In this document: piece by piece, positions 8,207-16,845 of the stretch
Layout: every line of letters begins with the position of its first letter
How positions within the stretch are numbered: the stretch's first letter is position 1
From: an uncultured Brachyspira sp.
Lineage (GTDB): Bacteria > Spirochaetota > Brachyspiria > Brachyspirales > Brachyspiraceae
Assembly: GCF_910588665.1 (NCBI RefSeq)
Contig: NZ_CAJUPR010000004.1
Location: 140,693 to 204,692, forward strand
Direction: 5' to 3'
DNA length: 64,000 nt
Notes under the pieces: generated by a model
Told to the model about the DNA's origin: nothing
Databases searched by the model: none
What the model saw: the letters and a program-made list of their open reading frames with translations, nothing else
Made by a program: the position numbers and the translations under genes

Positions 8207-10237
8207 ATGAAAAATTCTGTTTTATCTGAAGAATTAAATAAATTGACTTTATTTAATGATGAAGAAAAAAAACATATAGAACAATTATGTACTGTTGATG
8301 AAAAAAATAATATAAAAATAAAATGTCAAATTAGAAATAAAGATATAAAAGCTACACCTGAAGAACTTGTACGTCAATTATATTTATATAGATTGATGAA
8401 AGATTATAAATATAAACCTTCTGATATAGCATTAGAAAGTGAAATATCTTTTGGAAGAGAGAAAAAGAGAGCTGATATTGTTATAAATAATAAAGATGGG
8501 GAAGCAAAAATTATTATAGAATTGAAAAAATCTAAAGAAAAAGAAGGTAAAGAACAATTAAAAAGCTATACTAATGCAACAGGTGCCCCTTTGGCTGTAT
8601 GGACTAATGGCATAGATATAGAATATTGGCATAGAAAAGATCCTAATTATTTTGAAAGTATTAAAGGTATACCAGAAGACGGAGAAAAATTAAGTGATTA
8701 TTTAAATGAACCTTTCACATTATTAGATTTAATGATTGAAGACAGACTCCTTGAAAAAAATATTACATTAAAAAAAATTATTAAAGATATGGAAGATGAA
8801 GTATTAGCAAATGCGGGAGTTAATGTATTTGAAGAAGGTTTTAAATTAATATTTACCAAACTTTATGATGAATTTTCAGTAATTTCAAAAGATAAAACTG
8901 TAATATATATGCTTGCTGATATAGATGAAGATGAACCATTTACAGAAAAAATAAAAAAACTAAAAGAATTAAAACATTCTAATAATAGCAGACTTTCAAA
9001 GCTAAAAAAATTAAACTTTTATAATTACGGTGATGATAATGAACTAAAAAGAAATATCAATATATTATTTGAAGATGCACAGAAAAAGTGGAAAAATGTA
9101 TTTCCAGAAAATAGTACAATTTCACTTTCTGCATCTCATTTAGCTGTTTGTGTATCTTCATTACAAAAAGTAAAATTATTTAATTCTAATCTTGAAGTAA
9201 TAGACTAAGCATTTGAATACTTAATAAATAAAGACTCCAAAGGTGAGAAAGGACAATATTTTACGCCTAGACATGTTATAGATATGTGCGTAAAAATGCT
9301 CAATTCTCATAAAAATGAAAGTATGATTGATACTGCGGCAGGAAGCTGCGGATTTCCTGTTCATACTTGGTTTAATATGATAGGACATTTATTTGACGGA
9401 CAAGAACCTAATGATGATGAAAAAAAGTTTGTAAAAAATATATTTGGACTTGATTTTGATGAAAGGGCTGTACGTGTGGCAAGAACTTTGAATTTGATTG
9501 CAGGCGATGGTGAAACTAATGTACTTCATATTAATACATTAGATTATGATAAAAAACGCTGGGACGAAAAAAGAGATTCTGATTACAGAGATGCATTTAA
9601 TAATTTAATTAAGCATTCTGTTAATAAAGATGATTATAAATTATTTGATTTCTGCATGCTTCTTGCTAATCCTCCATTTGCAGGAGAGATAAAAGAACAT
9701 AGAATATTAGCAAAATATGAAATAGCAAAAAAAGGAAAAAAATCTGTTGGCAGAGATATTTTATTTATAGAGAGGAATTTAGATTTTGTACGTGACGGCG
9801 GACGCTTAGCTTTGGTTTTACCTCAGGGAAGATTTAATAATGCTACAGATGAATATATAAGAGATTTTATTTCTGAAAAAGCTAGAATACTTGCAGTAGT
9901 GGGGCTTCATGGAAATACATTCAAACCGCATACAGGAACGAAAACAAGCGTAATATTTTTGCAGAAATGGAATAATGATGATTCAGATCCGTTATATTAT
10001 TGCCCTAAAGTGGAAGACTATCCGATATTTTTTGCTGTTAGTGAAAAAGCTGGCAAAGATAATAGCGGAGAATATGTATATGCCAAAGATAAAAACGGCA
10101 ATGAACTTTTAGATAAACATGGACATAAAATAAAAGATCATGACCTTCATAATCATGACGGTTCATTAGATGACAGTATAGCCGAGGCATTTATAGAATT
10201 TGCTAAGGAAGAAAAATTCAGTTTTTGGACTTATTAA
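8207..10237 (+). pseudogene. BcgI-like fused restriction endonuclease/N6-adenine methylase, interrupted by an in-frame stop
   Basis: Two open stretches in one frame (8207-9208 and 9284-10237) are separated only by the TAA at 9206-9208; codons after it read AFEYLINKDSKGEKGQYFTP without another stop. Together they span about 676 residues, close to the length of BcgI A-type subunits. The N-terminal HSDR_N-like nuclease has a PD-(D/E)xK site (Asp90, then Glu105-Leu-Lys107). The methylase part has motif X (GQYFTP), motif I (DTAAGSCGF) and motif IV (NPPF). As written, the first product has nuclease but no methylase. A restart at 9284 would lack motif X. The partner specificity gene follows 19 bp later. 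Confidence 0.85.
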
Positions 10238-10256
10238 TTTAATAAGGATTTTAATA

Positions 10257-11609
10257 ATGCAATATTCTATAATTAATTTTAGTGAAGCTAAGAGAGATAA
10301 ACGTTTTGATTCTGAATTTTTAAATAAAAAAGTTATAATTAATAAACTATTAACTAAACATAAATATGTGAATTTAGGTAGCATATCATATATTACAGAT
10401 GGAGAACATGGATCGCCTGAATATGATGAAAACGGTTATATATGTTTAACTGGAAAAAATGTTAAGGATTTTTATATTGACTTATCAAATATTTACAAAA
10501 TTTCTGAAAATCAATTTAAAAAAAATTCAAGAGTTTTAGTAAAAAGAGGTAATATTTTAATTGGTATAGTTGGTACAATAGGTAATTCTACTTTAATAAT
10601 GGAAGATATAAATGCTATAACATCAAGACATTTAGCTACAATAAAATGTAAAGATAATTATAACGACTTTAATATATCAAAATCATATATAGTAACTTTT
10701 TTAAACTCTAAGTATGGTAAAGAACAATCTATTTTATACTCTGCTGGAAATGTGCAACCTTTAATTAATTTAACAAATATATCAAAATTTTTAATTCCAA
10801 TATTTAGTAATGAGTTTCAAAAATCTATAGAAAAACTGGTATTAGAGGCTCATAATCAAAGGCAGATATCTAATTCTTTAATGAAAGAGGCTAATGAAAT
10901 TTTAGAAAAAGAAATTGGATTTGATAAATTAGAAATTAAAAAGAAAAAAGTTAATTATTCTATAGTTAATTACAGCGAGACATTATTATCAAAAAGAATA
11001 GATGCAGAGTATTATCAGGAGAAATATAAAATAATAATGGATAAAATACAGTCATATAAAAATGGATATAAAAAAATAAATGATGTATGTGATATATATA
11101 AAAATGTAAAATTAAAAATAGATAAAGAAAAAAAGTATGATTATGTTGAAATTGGTTCTGTCAACATATCAAATGGAGGTATAGAACCTACATCATTATA
11201 CGGGGATGATTTGCCTGCTAATGCTAAAAGAATTCTTAAAGTTAATGACATAATAATATCAAAAGTGCGACCATATAGAGGTGCTATATCATTAGTGGAT
11301 AATGATTATATAGGAAGTAGTGCATTTACAGTTTTAAAAGAAAAAGATATTATTAATAAAGAAACAATATTTATTTTTTTTAGAAATAATTTTATGCTTA
11401 ATTATATAAATAAATTTTCTACTGGTACATCTTATCCTGTAATTGTAGATGAATATATTTATAATACATACATACCTATTATAGATAAAAATGTTCAAAA
11501 TATTATAGCTGATAAGGTTAAGGAGGCTTATAAGTCCAGGGATAAGGCTAAGGCTTTACTTGAGGAGGCTAAAAAGAAAGTTGAGGACGCTATAGAAAAT
11601 GGGGAATAA
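10257..11609 (+). CDS. hsdS: Type I-style specificity subunit (HsdS)
   Basis: A 450-residue protein starting at the ATG at 10257, supported by AAGGA at 10244-10248; an earlier possible start lies inside the methylase gene. It has two target-recognition domains, each followed by a helical spacer. The first half ends near SIEKLVLEAHNQRQISNS. The second opens at KINDVCDIYKNVKL and ends with a coiled segment AKALLEEAKKKVEDAIENGE. HsdS sets DNA target specificity for methylation and cleavage. Because the upstream R-M polypeptide is interrupted, this subunit may be left without a working partner. Target sequence cannot be read from sequence alone. Confidence 0.88.
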   Translation: MQYSIINFSEAKRDKRFDSEFLNKKVIINKLLTKHKYVNLGSISYITDGEHGSPEYDENGYICLTGKNVKDFYIDLSNIYKISENQFKKNSRVLVKRGNILIGIVGTIGNSTLIMEDINAITSRHLATIKCKDNYNDFNISKSYIVTFLNSKYGKEQSILYSAGNVQPLINLTNISKFLIPIFSNEFQKSIEKLVLEAHNQRQISNSLMKEANEILEKEIGFDKLEIKKKKVNYSIVNYSETLLSKRIDAEYYQEKYKIIMDKIQSYKNGYKKINDVCDIYKNVKLKIDKEKKYDYVEIGSVNISNGGIEPTSLYGDDLPANAKRILKVNDIIISKVRPYRGAISLVDNDYIGSSAFTVLKEKDIINKETIFIFFRNNFMLNYINKFSTGTSYPVIVDEYIYNTYIPIIDKNVQNIIADKVKEAYKSRDKAKALLEEAKKKVEDAIENGE

Positions 11610-11824
11610 TAAAAAGAAATAAACAAAAGAAGATAAAGATGAAGCTAAATATAAATTTTATAAAAATAATATATTTACTTCATTAAAAACTATATTGTTA
11701 TATTTCATCAACATTTATAATAGTCATAAAAAAACTCTTAAAAAAATTTATGCCTCAATTATAAACCAAATAATTAAATCATCAGCAATATATAAGATGA
11801 TAGTCAATAATTGCAGTCTTTTTG

Positions 11825-11885
11825 ATTCTCGACATAGGCGCCAACAAAAGAAGTTGGGGAGCGGGGAAAAGACACCGCAACTAAA
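11825..11885. repeat. GC-elevated structured element, probable dispersed repeat
   Basis: A short island much richer in G and C than its surroundings. It contains two small hairpins in tandem: CCAAC (11841-11845) with GTTGG (11853-11857), and GCGG (11861-11864) with CCGC (11875-11878). It lies in the 478-bp gap after hsdS that holds no convincing gene; an 84-codon open stretch across it (11695-11949) has no ribosome-binding site and low-complexity content. I believe similar blocks recur in Brachyspira genomes, but that is from memory and is not shown by this window. Confidence 0.4.
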
Positions 11886-12017
11886 ATTACTCTTTCAAAA
11901 AACCATGCTCATACACTTTAACAGTAATTTCTTATACACTATCTGTTAGAGTTAAATTTATGTAAAATAACAATATTTTTATATTATATAATTTTTACAA
12001 AAAATATAATTTTCTAT

Positions 12018-12045
12018 TTGTGAATTTTTCATTATATAGTATAAT
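12018..12045 (+). promoter_or_regulatory. Promoter of the 51-codon gene
   Basis: TTGTGA at 12018-12023, a 16-bp spacer and a consensus TATAAT at 12040-12045. The predicted start site is about 35 bp before the AAAGGAG ribosome-binding site of the small gene. Confidence 0.6.
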
Positions 12046-12087
12046 ACCTACAGAACAAAGCTATATTTAAAAAAGGAGTTTACAAAT

Positions 12088-12243
12088 ATGGTTACAGCGA
12101 TCACTACTACTGACACAACTAATACTTATGTTACATCAATAGGGGGGGTAAATATCACCGTCAGAAATAATTTTTCTGACAAAACGGCAGCCGTTGAGGT
12201 AGAGCCTAAAATTACAGGCGGCGCTTTAAATGTGCGGGGCTGA
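12088..12243 (+). CDS. Small protein of unknown function, 51 residues, with a G7 tract
   Basis: The ATG at 12088 follows AAAAGGAG at optimal spacing, and the frame ends with TGA at 12241-12243. The product is Thr/Val/Gly-rich with no Cys and no membrane segment. It begins MVTAITTTDTTNTY and ends ITGGALNVRG. A run of seven G (12142-12148) lies inside codons 18-21; gain or loss of one G would hit a stop within a few codons. It has its own promoter and a strong terminator, so it is a deliberate single-gene unit in the accessory island. Candidates include a peptide effector, antitoxin or RiPP-like precursor, none supported by homology I can recognise. Confidence 0.65.
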   Translation: MVTAITTTDTTNTYVTSIGGVNITVRNNFSDKTAAVEVEPKITGGALNVRG

Positions 12244-12327
12244 TTTTTCATTTACCGCATTCAGATTATCGGTTATTTATTTTTTATACTTTAATAAAAA
12301 ATAGTCTTTTGTTCATTTATTAAAAGC

Positions 12328-12362
12328 AATGGGGCTGTTTGTGGGAGGCGGCTCCATTTTTT
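12328..12362 (+). terminator. Rho-independent terminator after the 51-codon gene
   Basis: AATGGGGCTG (12328-12337) pairs with CGGCTCCATT (12349-12358), ten pairs including two G-T wobbles. The loop is 11 nt and is followed by TTTTTT to 12362. Confidence 0.8.
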
Positions 12363-12429
12363 ATACTTGAATTATTAATATTTTTTGTTTATACTTTTAT
12401 ATTAGCTAAATTATAAAGGCGGAGTTTTT

Positions 12430-12951
12430 ATGAATGATAATAAAAAATATGAAACTATAGTGCATTATATAATAAACAGCTGTGATGATATCAGAAAGCT
12501 TGGAAGTATTAAATTAAATAAAATACTTTTTTATTCAGATTGCGATATGTTCATCAGAAAAAATAAAACTATTACTAATGATAAGTATATTAAAATGCAG
12601 TTCGGACCTGTGCCTAAAAAAATACTGACTATATTATCCAGCCTTGAAAAAAATAAAAAAATTTCTATAAGAAAACCTTCTCAAAATAGATTATATAATA
12701 CAACATTATATTTCAGCTTAACTGATGATATTAATTTGGATATTTTGACGGCTGAAGAGGTTTCTATATTAGAACATTATTTAAAAATTATATCAAATAA
12801 TTATACTGCCAAAGAAATAAGCGAAATATCCCATGATAAAATATGGGAGCTGGCAGATTTAGGCGAAGAGATACCTATATATACTATACATGCTTCAGAA
12901 ACTGAAGAAATACTTTCTGATGATATAGAGGCTTTAAGTGCAGCATTATAA
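12430..12951 (+). CDS. Panacea-domain (SocA-like, DUF4065) protein, putative antitoxin
   Basis: A 173-residue protein with the Panacea/DUF4065 layout: an N-terminal helical part 'KLGSIKLNKILFYSD', then the family's FGPVP motif (residues ~58-62), then a second helical part ending in SHDKIWELA. Panacea proteins act as antitoxins for many unrelated toxins; SocA in Caulobacter is a proteolytic adaptor of this fold. The ribosome-binding site (GGCGGAG) is good. The reading frame overlaps the next gene by 14 bp, which is typical of a toxin-antitoxin pair. Confidence 0.85.
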   Translation: MNDNKKYETIVHYIINSCDDIRKLGSIKLNKILFYSDCDMFIRKNKTITNDKYIKMQFGPVPKKILTILSSLEKNKKISIRKPSQNRLYNTTLYFSLTDDINLDILTAEEVSILEHYLKIISNNYTAKEISEISHDKIWELADLGEEIPIYTIHASETEEILSDDIEALSAAL

Positions 12952-13255
12952 TATTGAAGTTAATCAAAAAGTATATGATTTTATAGAAGAATATAAACCT
13001 ATATATTCCGACTTATCAATTCTTTATGATGCGGCTTATTGGAGACTTAAAAGAGATGAAGAAGATTATTTTAATGATAAATTGCAATTGTATATATTAA
13101 AAGTAGGTTCTAAAAGCAATCAGATATCATTATGTTTAGCTTTTGAAAAAGGTATCAGTCAATTAAGTAAAAATATATTTGAAGAGGTAAAATACATTGT
13201 TTCAGCTTCTATAACGGATAAAAGAACTAAAAAAATTATAAGGATAAAAAAATAA
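12938..13255 (+). CDS. Small protein paired with the Panacea gene, candidate toxin
   Basis: A 105-residue protein that starts with GTG at 12938 inside the last codons of the Panacea gene, implying translational coupling. It is polar, without signal peptide or membrane segment. The visible pattern is helical 'KPIYSDLSILYDAAYWRLKR', then a central LQLYILKVG strand, and a basic tail ending KKIIRIKK. I do not recognise a toxin family. The toxin role is inferred only from gene order, since partners of Panacea antitoxins are usually small and encoded next to them. Confidence 0.6.
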   Translation: MQHYNIEVNQKVYDFIEEYKPIYSDLSILYDAAYWRLKRDEEDYFNDKLQLYILKVGSKSNQISLCLAFEKGISQLSKNIFEEVKYIVSASITDKRTKKIIRIKK

Positions 13256-13258
13256 TTA

Positions 13259-14230
13259 TTAATTTCCGTTTTTTATTTTTTTCTGTACCAATATAGAGTT
13301 TCTCTCCCAAAATATATTATCAGTATAGCCTTGTATTTCTTTATTATTCCCTGCATTCTCTATTCTCTTTTCAGCCCAAGCACAGTATATTTTATTCTGT
13401 TCTATGCCTAAGTAATTTCTTCCCAATTTTTTAGCGGCAACAGAAGTAGTACCGCTTCCCAAAAAAGGATCAAATATAAAATCATTTTTGTTTGAACTTG
13501 CAAGTATTAATTTAGCTATTAGTTTTTCAGGCTTCTGAGTGGAATGTGCTGTATTTTCAGGCATAGACCAATAGGGTATAGATATGTCGTCCCAAAAGTT
13601 TGAAGGATAAGTATCTCTGAAATTACCTTCTTTTGTTTCTATCCAATCTTTAGGCTTTCCGCCGTTTCTGTACGGAGCTATAACTTTTCTTCTTATTTTT
13701 ACATCATCTGCATTGAAAGTGTATTTATTTGAAACGGTTGCAAACCAAATATCTTCCATAGAGTTTTTCCAATTATTTTTTGAGCCTCTGCCTTTCTCCC
13801 TCTGCCAAGTTATTCTGTTTTGTATCTTAAAATATTGCTCTAATACATTTCCTATTACAAGGCTTGATTTCCAATCGCAGCATACATATAGTGTTGCATT
13901 ATCTTTTAATATTGGAATAATATTTTCTACCCATAAGTGAGTATATTTTTCATAAGTTAAACTATCACTATTTTTAAACTTAAATCCATGATAGTTTTTA
14001 TATATATTATAAGGAGGATCAGCTATAATTAAATCAGCAATATTATTCTCTATTTTTTTTAATACATCAAAAGTATTTCCGTTTATTGTTTTATTTAAAA
14101 TATCTTCTTTTTTATATTCTTTATTTTTATTATTATCTGTAATACATTTATTAAAATAAAATCTGCCTTCTTCTGTATTTATATCAAAATCTATAGTTTT
14201 ATTTTTAATTGATTTTATTTTAGTATTCAT
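13259..14230 (-). CDS. Orphan DNA methyltransferase, beta-class (N6-adenine type)
   Basis: About 323 residues from the ATG at 14230, five bases after the guaA stop; an alternative ATG at 14248 would overlap guaA by 10 bp. The catalytic motif DPPYN is near residue 71 and the SAM-binding block FDPFLGSGTT lies near the C-terminus. This IV-before-I order defines the beta class, and DPPY favours N6-adenine. No endonuclease gene adjoins it. It could be a solitary epigenetic regulator or the remnant of a type II system. It ends 3 bp from the end of the Panacea partner gene on the opposite strand. Confidence 0.88.
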   Translation of the reverse strand: MNTKIKSIKNKTIDFDINTEEGRFYFNKCITDNNKNKEYKKEDILNKTINGNTFDVLKKIENNIADLIIADPPYNIYKNYHGFKFKNSDSLTYEKYTHLWVENIIPILKDNATLYVCCDWKSSLVIGNVLEQYFKIQNRITWQREKGRGSKNNWKNSMEDIWFATVSNKYTFNADDVKIRRKVIAPYRNGGKPKDWIETKEGNFRDTYPSNFWDDISIPYWSMPENTAHSTQKPEKLIAKLILASSNKNDFIFDPFLGSGTTSVAAKKLGRNYLGIEQNKIYCAWAEKRIENAGNNKEIQGYTDNIFWERNSILVQKKIKNGN

Positions 14231-14238
14231 GTATTTTA

Positions 14239-15783
14239 TTATTCCCATTCTATAGTGGCAGGCGGCTTTGAAGATATATCATAAACTACTCGGTTAATGC
14301 CTTTAACTTCGTTTATGATTCTGTTTGATATTACAGCTAAAACATCATAATCAATTTTAGCCCAATCGGCAGTCATAGCGTCCGTACTTTCAACTGCTCT
14401 TACTGCGCATACCTGTTCATAAGTTCTTCCGTCGCCCATAACTCCTACGCTTTTTACTGGAAGAAGCACGGCAAAAGACTGCCATAGTTTTCTGTAAAGT
14501 CCCGCTTTTTTTATCTCGCTTACAACTATATCATCGGCTTGCTGAAGTATTTCAACTCTTTCTTTAGTTACGCCGCCTATTATTCTAACGGCTAATCCCG
14601 GACCGGGAAAAGGCTGTCTATATACTATATCTTCTGGTAATTTTAATTTCAATCCTATTTCTCTTACTTCATCTTTAAATAATTCTCTGAAAGGCTCAAG
14701 CAGTTCAAACTTCATGTCTTTAGGAAGCCCTCCTACATTATGATGACTTTTTATAATATCTGAGCTTCCTCTTAAAGATATGCTTTCTATAACATCGGGA
14801 TAAAGAGTTCCCTGAGCCAAAAATCCCACATTCTCTATTTTTTTAGCCTCATTGTTAAATACATTTATAAATTCATGTCCTATTATCTTTCTTTTTTGTT
14901 CTGGGTCTGTAACTCCTTCCAATTTATCTAAAAATATTTTTGAAGCATCAGCATAAATCAAATCAATATTAAAATTATCTCTGAATATTTCCAATACTTT
15001 TTTATCCTCATTTTTTCTTAAAAGTCCGTTATTTACAAATATGCATTTTAACTGTTTTCCTATGGCTTTTTCTATCAATACTGCAGCTACAGAAGAATCA
15101 ACTCCGCCTGATAGTCCGAGTATTACATTTTTATCTCCCGCTTTTTCTTTTATATTTTTTATCTGATATTCTATAAAAGAACTCATATTCCAATTATTTG
15201 CACATTTGCAGATGTTAAATAAAAAGTTTTCTATAATTTTTATTCCGTTATATGTATGAAATACTTCGGGGTGAAACTGTATAGCATAAATATTTTTCTG
15301 TTTATTTTCTATAGCGGCAAATTCAGTATTATGCGTTTTTGCTGTAAGCTTGAAGCCTTCAGGAATCGATTTGATGCTGTCCCCATGGCTCATCCATACG
15401 ATATTATTTTTTTCAAAGGATTTAAATATGCTTTCATGATAAATTATTTCTATTTCGGCTTTTCCGTACTCTCTTCTTTGAGCACTTTCAACTTTTCCTC
15501 CCATAGAATGTACTATTATATGCATACCGTAGCATATTCCGAGTATAGGAATGCCGAGTTCAAATAATTTTTTATCAACTTTAGGCGCATCTTTTTCATA
15601 TACGCTTGAAGGACCTCCCGAAAGTATTATTGCTTTTGGATTGAAGCTTTTTATAAAATCTATAGATGCATAAAACGGGTGAATCTCAGAGTATACATTT
15701 AATTCTCTTATTCTTCTTGTTATCAGCTGAGTAAATTGAGACCCGAAATCCAGTATTAAAACTTTATCTGTATCATTTTGCAT
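14239..15783 (-). CDS. guaA: GMP synthase (glutamine-hydrolysing)
   Basis: A 514-residue enzyme that converts XMP to GMP using glutamine and ATP. The N-terminal class I amidotransferase has the nucleophile in GICYGMH (Cys84) and the FHPE histidine motif (about 170). The ATP-pyrophosphatase domain has the P-loop LSGGVDSS. The C-terminal dimerisation domain ends in KPPATIEWE, the universal end of GuaA. The ribosome-binding site AGAGGA lies before the ATG. Its 3' end is the boundary of the accessory island. Confidence 0.98.
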   Translation of the reverse strand: MQNDTDKVLILDFGSQFTQLITRRIRELNVYSEIHPFYASIDFIKSFNPKAIILSGGPSSVYEKDAPKVDKKLFELGIPILGICYGMHIIVHSMGGKVESAQRREYGKAEIEIIYHESIFKSFEKNNIVWMSHGDSIKSIPEGFKLTAKTHNTEFAAIENKQKNIYAIQFHPEVFHTYNGIKIIENFLFNICKCANNWNMSSFIEYQIKNIKEKAGDKNVILGLSGGVDSSVAAVLIEKAIGKQLKCIFVNNGLLRKNEDKKVLEIFRDNFNIDLIYADASKIFLDKLEGVTDPEQKRKIIGHEFINVFNNEAKKIENVGFLAQGTLYPDVIESISLRGSSDIIKSHHNVGGLPKDMKFELLEPFRELFKDEVREIGLKLKLPEDIVYRQPFPGPGLAVRIIGGVTKERVEILQQADDIVVSEIKKAGLYRKLWQSFAVLLPVKSVGVMGDGRTYEQVCAVRAVESTDAMTADWAKIDYDVLAVISNRIINEVKGINRVVYDISSKPPATIEWE

Positions 15784-15959
15784 ATATTCCTCTTTAATAT
15801 AAAATTACAATAAAACTTTGATAATATTATATTAAAATAGTAAAATTTCAATTGATAATTATATAAAAACCTGTAATTTTATACGGAAGTACAAGTTTAT
15901 AATTTTTATAGTATTTTAAGAAAAGTTTTAATTTTTTTATACTATTATATGCTTAAATA

Positions 15960-16829
15960 TTAATTTCCGAATTTTATTCCTAAATTGAAGGCTATTTCAA
16001 AACTAGAAAAACCGTATTTCTTAATATCATAATTTTTATAGTAACCAATAGCACCGCCTCCAATACTTGGATATCCTTCATATATTTTTTGATAATCTTC
16101 ATAAGACATATTAGCAATATCATAGAATATATCAAAGTTATATATTAAACTTACACCAAATAAAAATGCTACCTTTTCATTAAAATAAAAATAATCATCA
16201 ATTTGAAGTTTTATATATGGTATAAACGGATAATCAAATTTTCTTTTTATGTCTTTGAATGAATATTTTTCTGCCAAATGACTTTCGTAATTTTTATCAG
16301 CATTATTATTCATTGTATTATAATATTCACCAGCCAATGCTATTTTTATTCCGAAACCTATACCTATATTAAGCTCTATTTTACCTTCATAGTTTGGATT
16401 AATATTTTTTAGTAAAGAGGTAAGATTAACAGCATATTTAGGCATTAATCCTATATTGAGTGTATGAAAAACTAAATTCTGACTTGCATTATATATTTTA
16501 TTGTTTCCGTAATTATTATCAGTTTTAGCTTTAAATCTAGAAGCGAAATCAAGTCTTGAATATCCTATTTCAGTTAATATACTTACAGCATTATTTTCAT
16601 TTATGTTAAATCTATACCCGAAATTCCCGGTAACCCCCATATTAAAACTCATATCTGATTTAGTTGTATCTATATAAATATTTCTGACAAACTTCCATTT
16701 AGGATCCACTATATTAGGAAATGTGGAAGCAATACCTATAGGTACATATATATTAGCTTCAAATTCTGTAAATGCTGATTTAGTAAATATTGAAATGAAT
16801 ATTAAAGCAAATAACACTATTTTTTTCAT
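15960..16829 (-). CDS. Putative outer-membrane beta-barrel protein
   Basis: A 289-residue protein with a cleavable-type signal peptide (MKKIVLFALIFISIFTKSAF). The mature part alternates short aromatic/polar strands with a tyrosine- and asparagine-rich composition, such as YRFNINENNAVSILTEIGY and GIGFGIKIALAGEYY. This is typical of spirochaete outer-membrane barrels of opacity-protein style. It lies 16 bp after the frameshifted lipoprotein gene and is probably cotranscribed with it. No specific function can be given. Confidence 0.7.
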   Translation of the reverse strand: MKKIVLFALIFISIFTKSAFTEFEANIYVPIGIASTFPNIVDPKWKFVRNIYIDTTKSDMSFNMGVTGNFGYRFNINENNAVSILTEIGYSRLDFASRFKAKTDNNYGNNKIYNASQNLVFHTLNIGLMPKYAVNLTSLLKNINPNYEGKIELNIGIGFGIKIALAGEYYNTMNNNADKNYESHLAEKYSFKDIKRKFDYPFIPYIKLQIDDYFYFNEKVAFLFGVSLIYNFDIFYDIANMSYEDYQKIYEGYPSIGGGAIGYYKNYDIKKYGFSSFEIAFNLGIKFGN

Positions 16830-16845
16830 AATACCTCCTATTAAT

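Noticed and set aside
10200..10256. Longer N-terminus for the specificity subunit
   Set aside because: It lies inside the methylase reading frame and lacks a ribosome-binding site; the ATG at 10257 has AAGGA.
11695..11949. 84-codon open stretch after hsdS
   Set aside because: No ribosome-binding site, low-complexity start, and it runs across the GC-shifted repeat.
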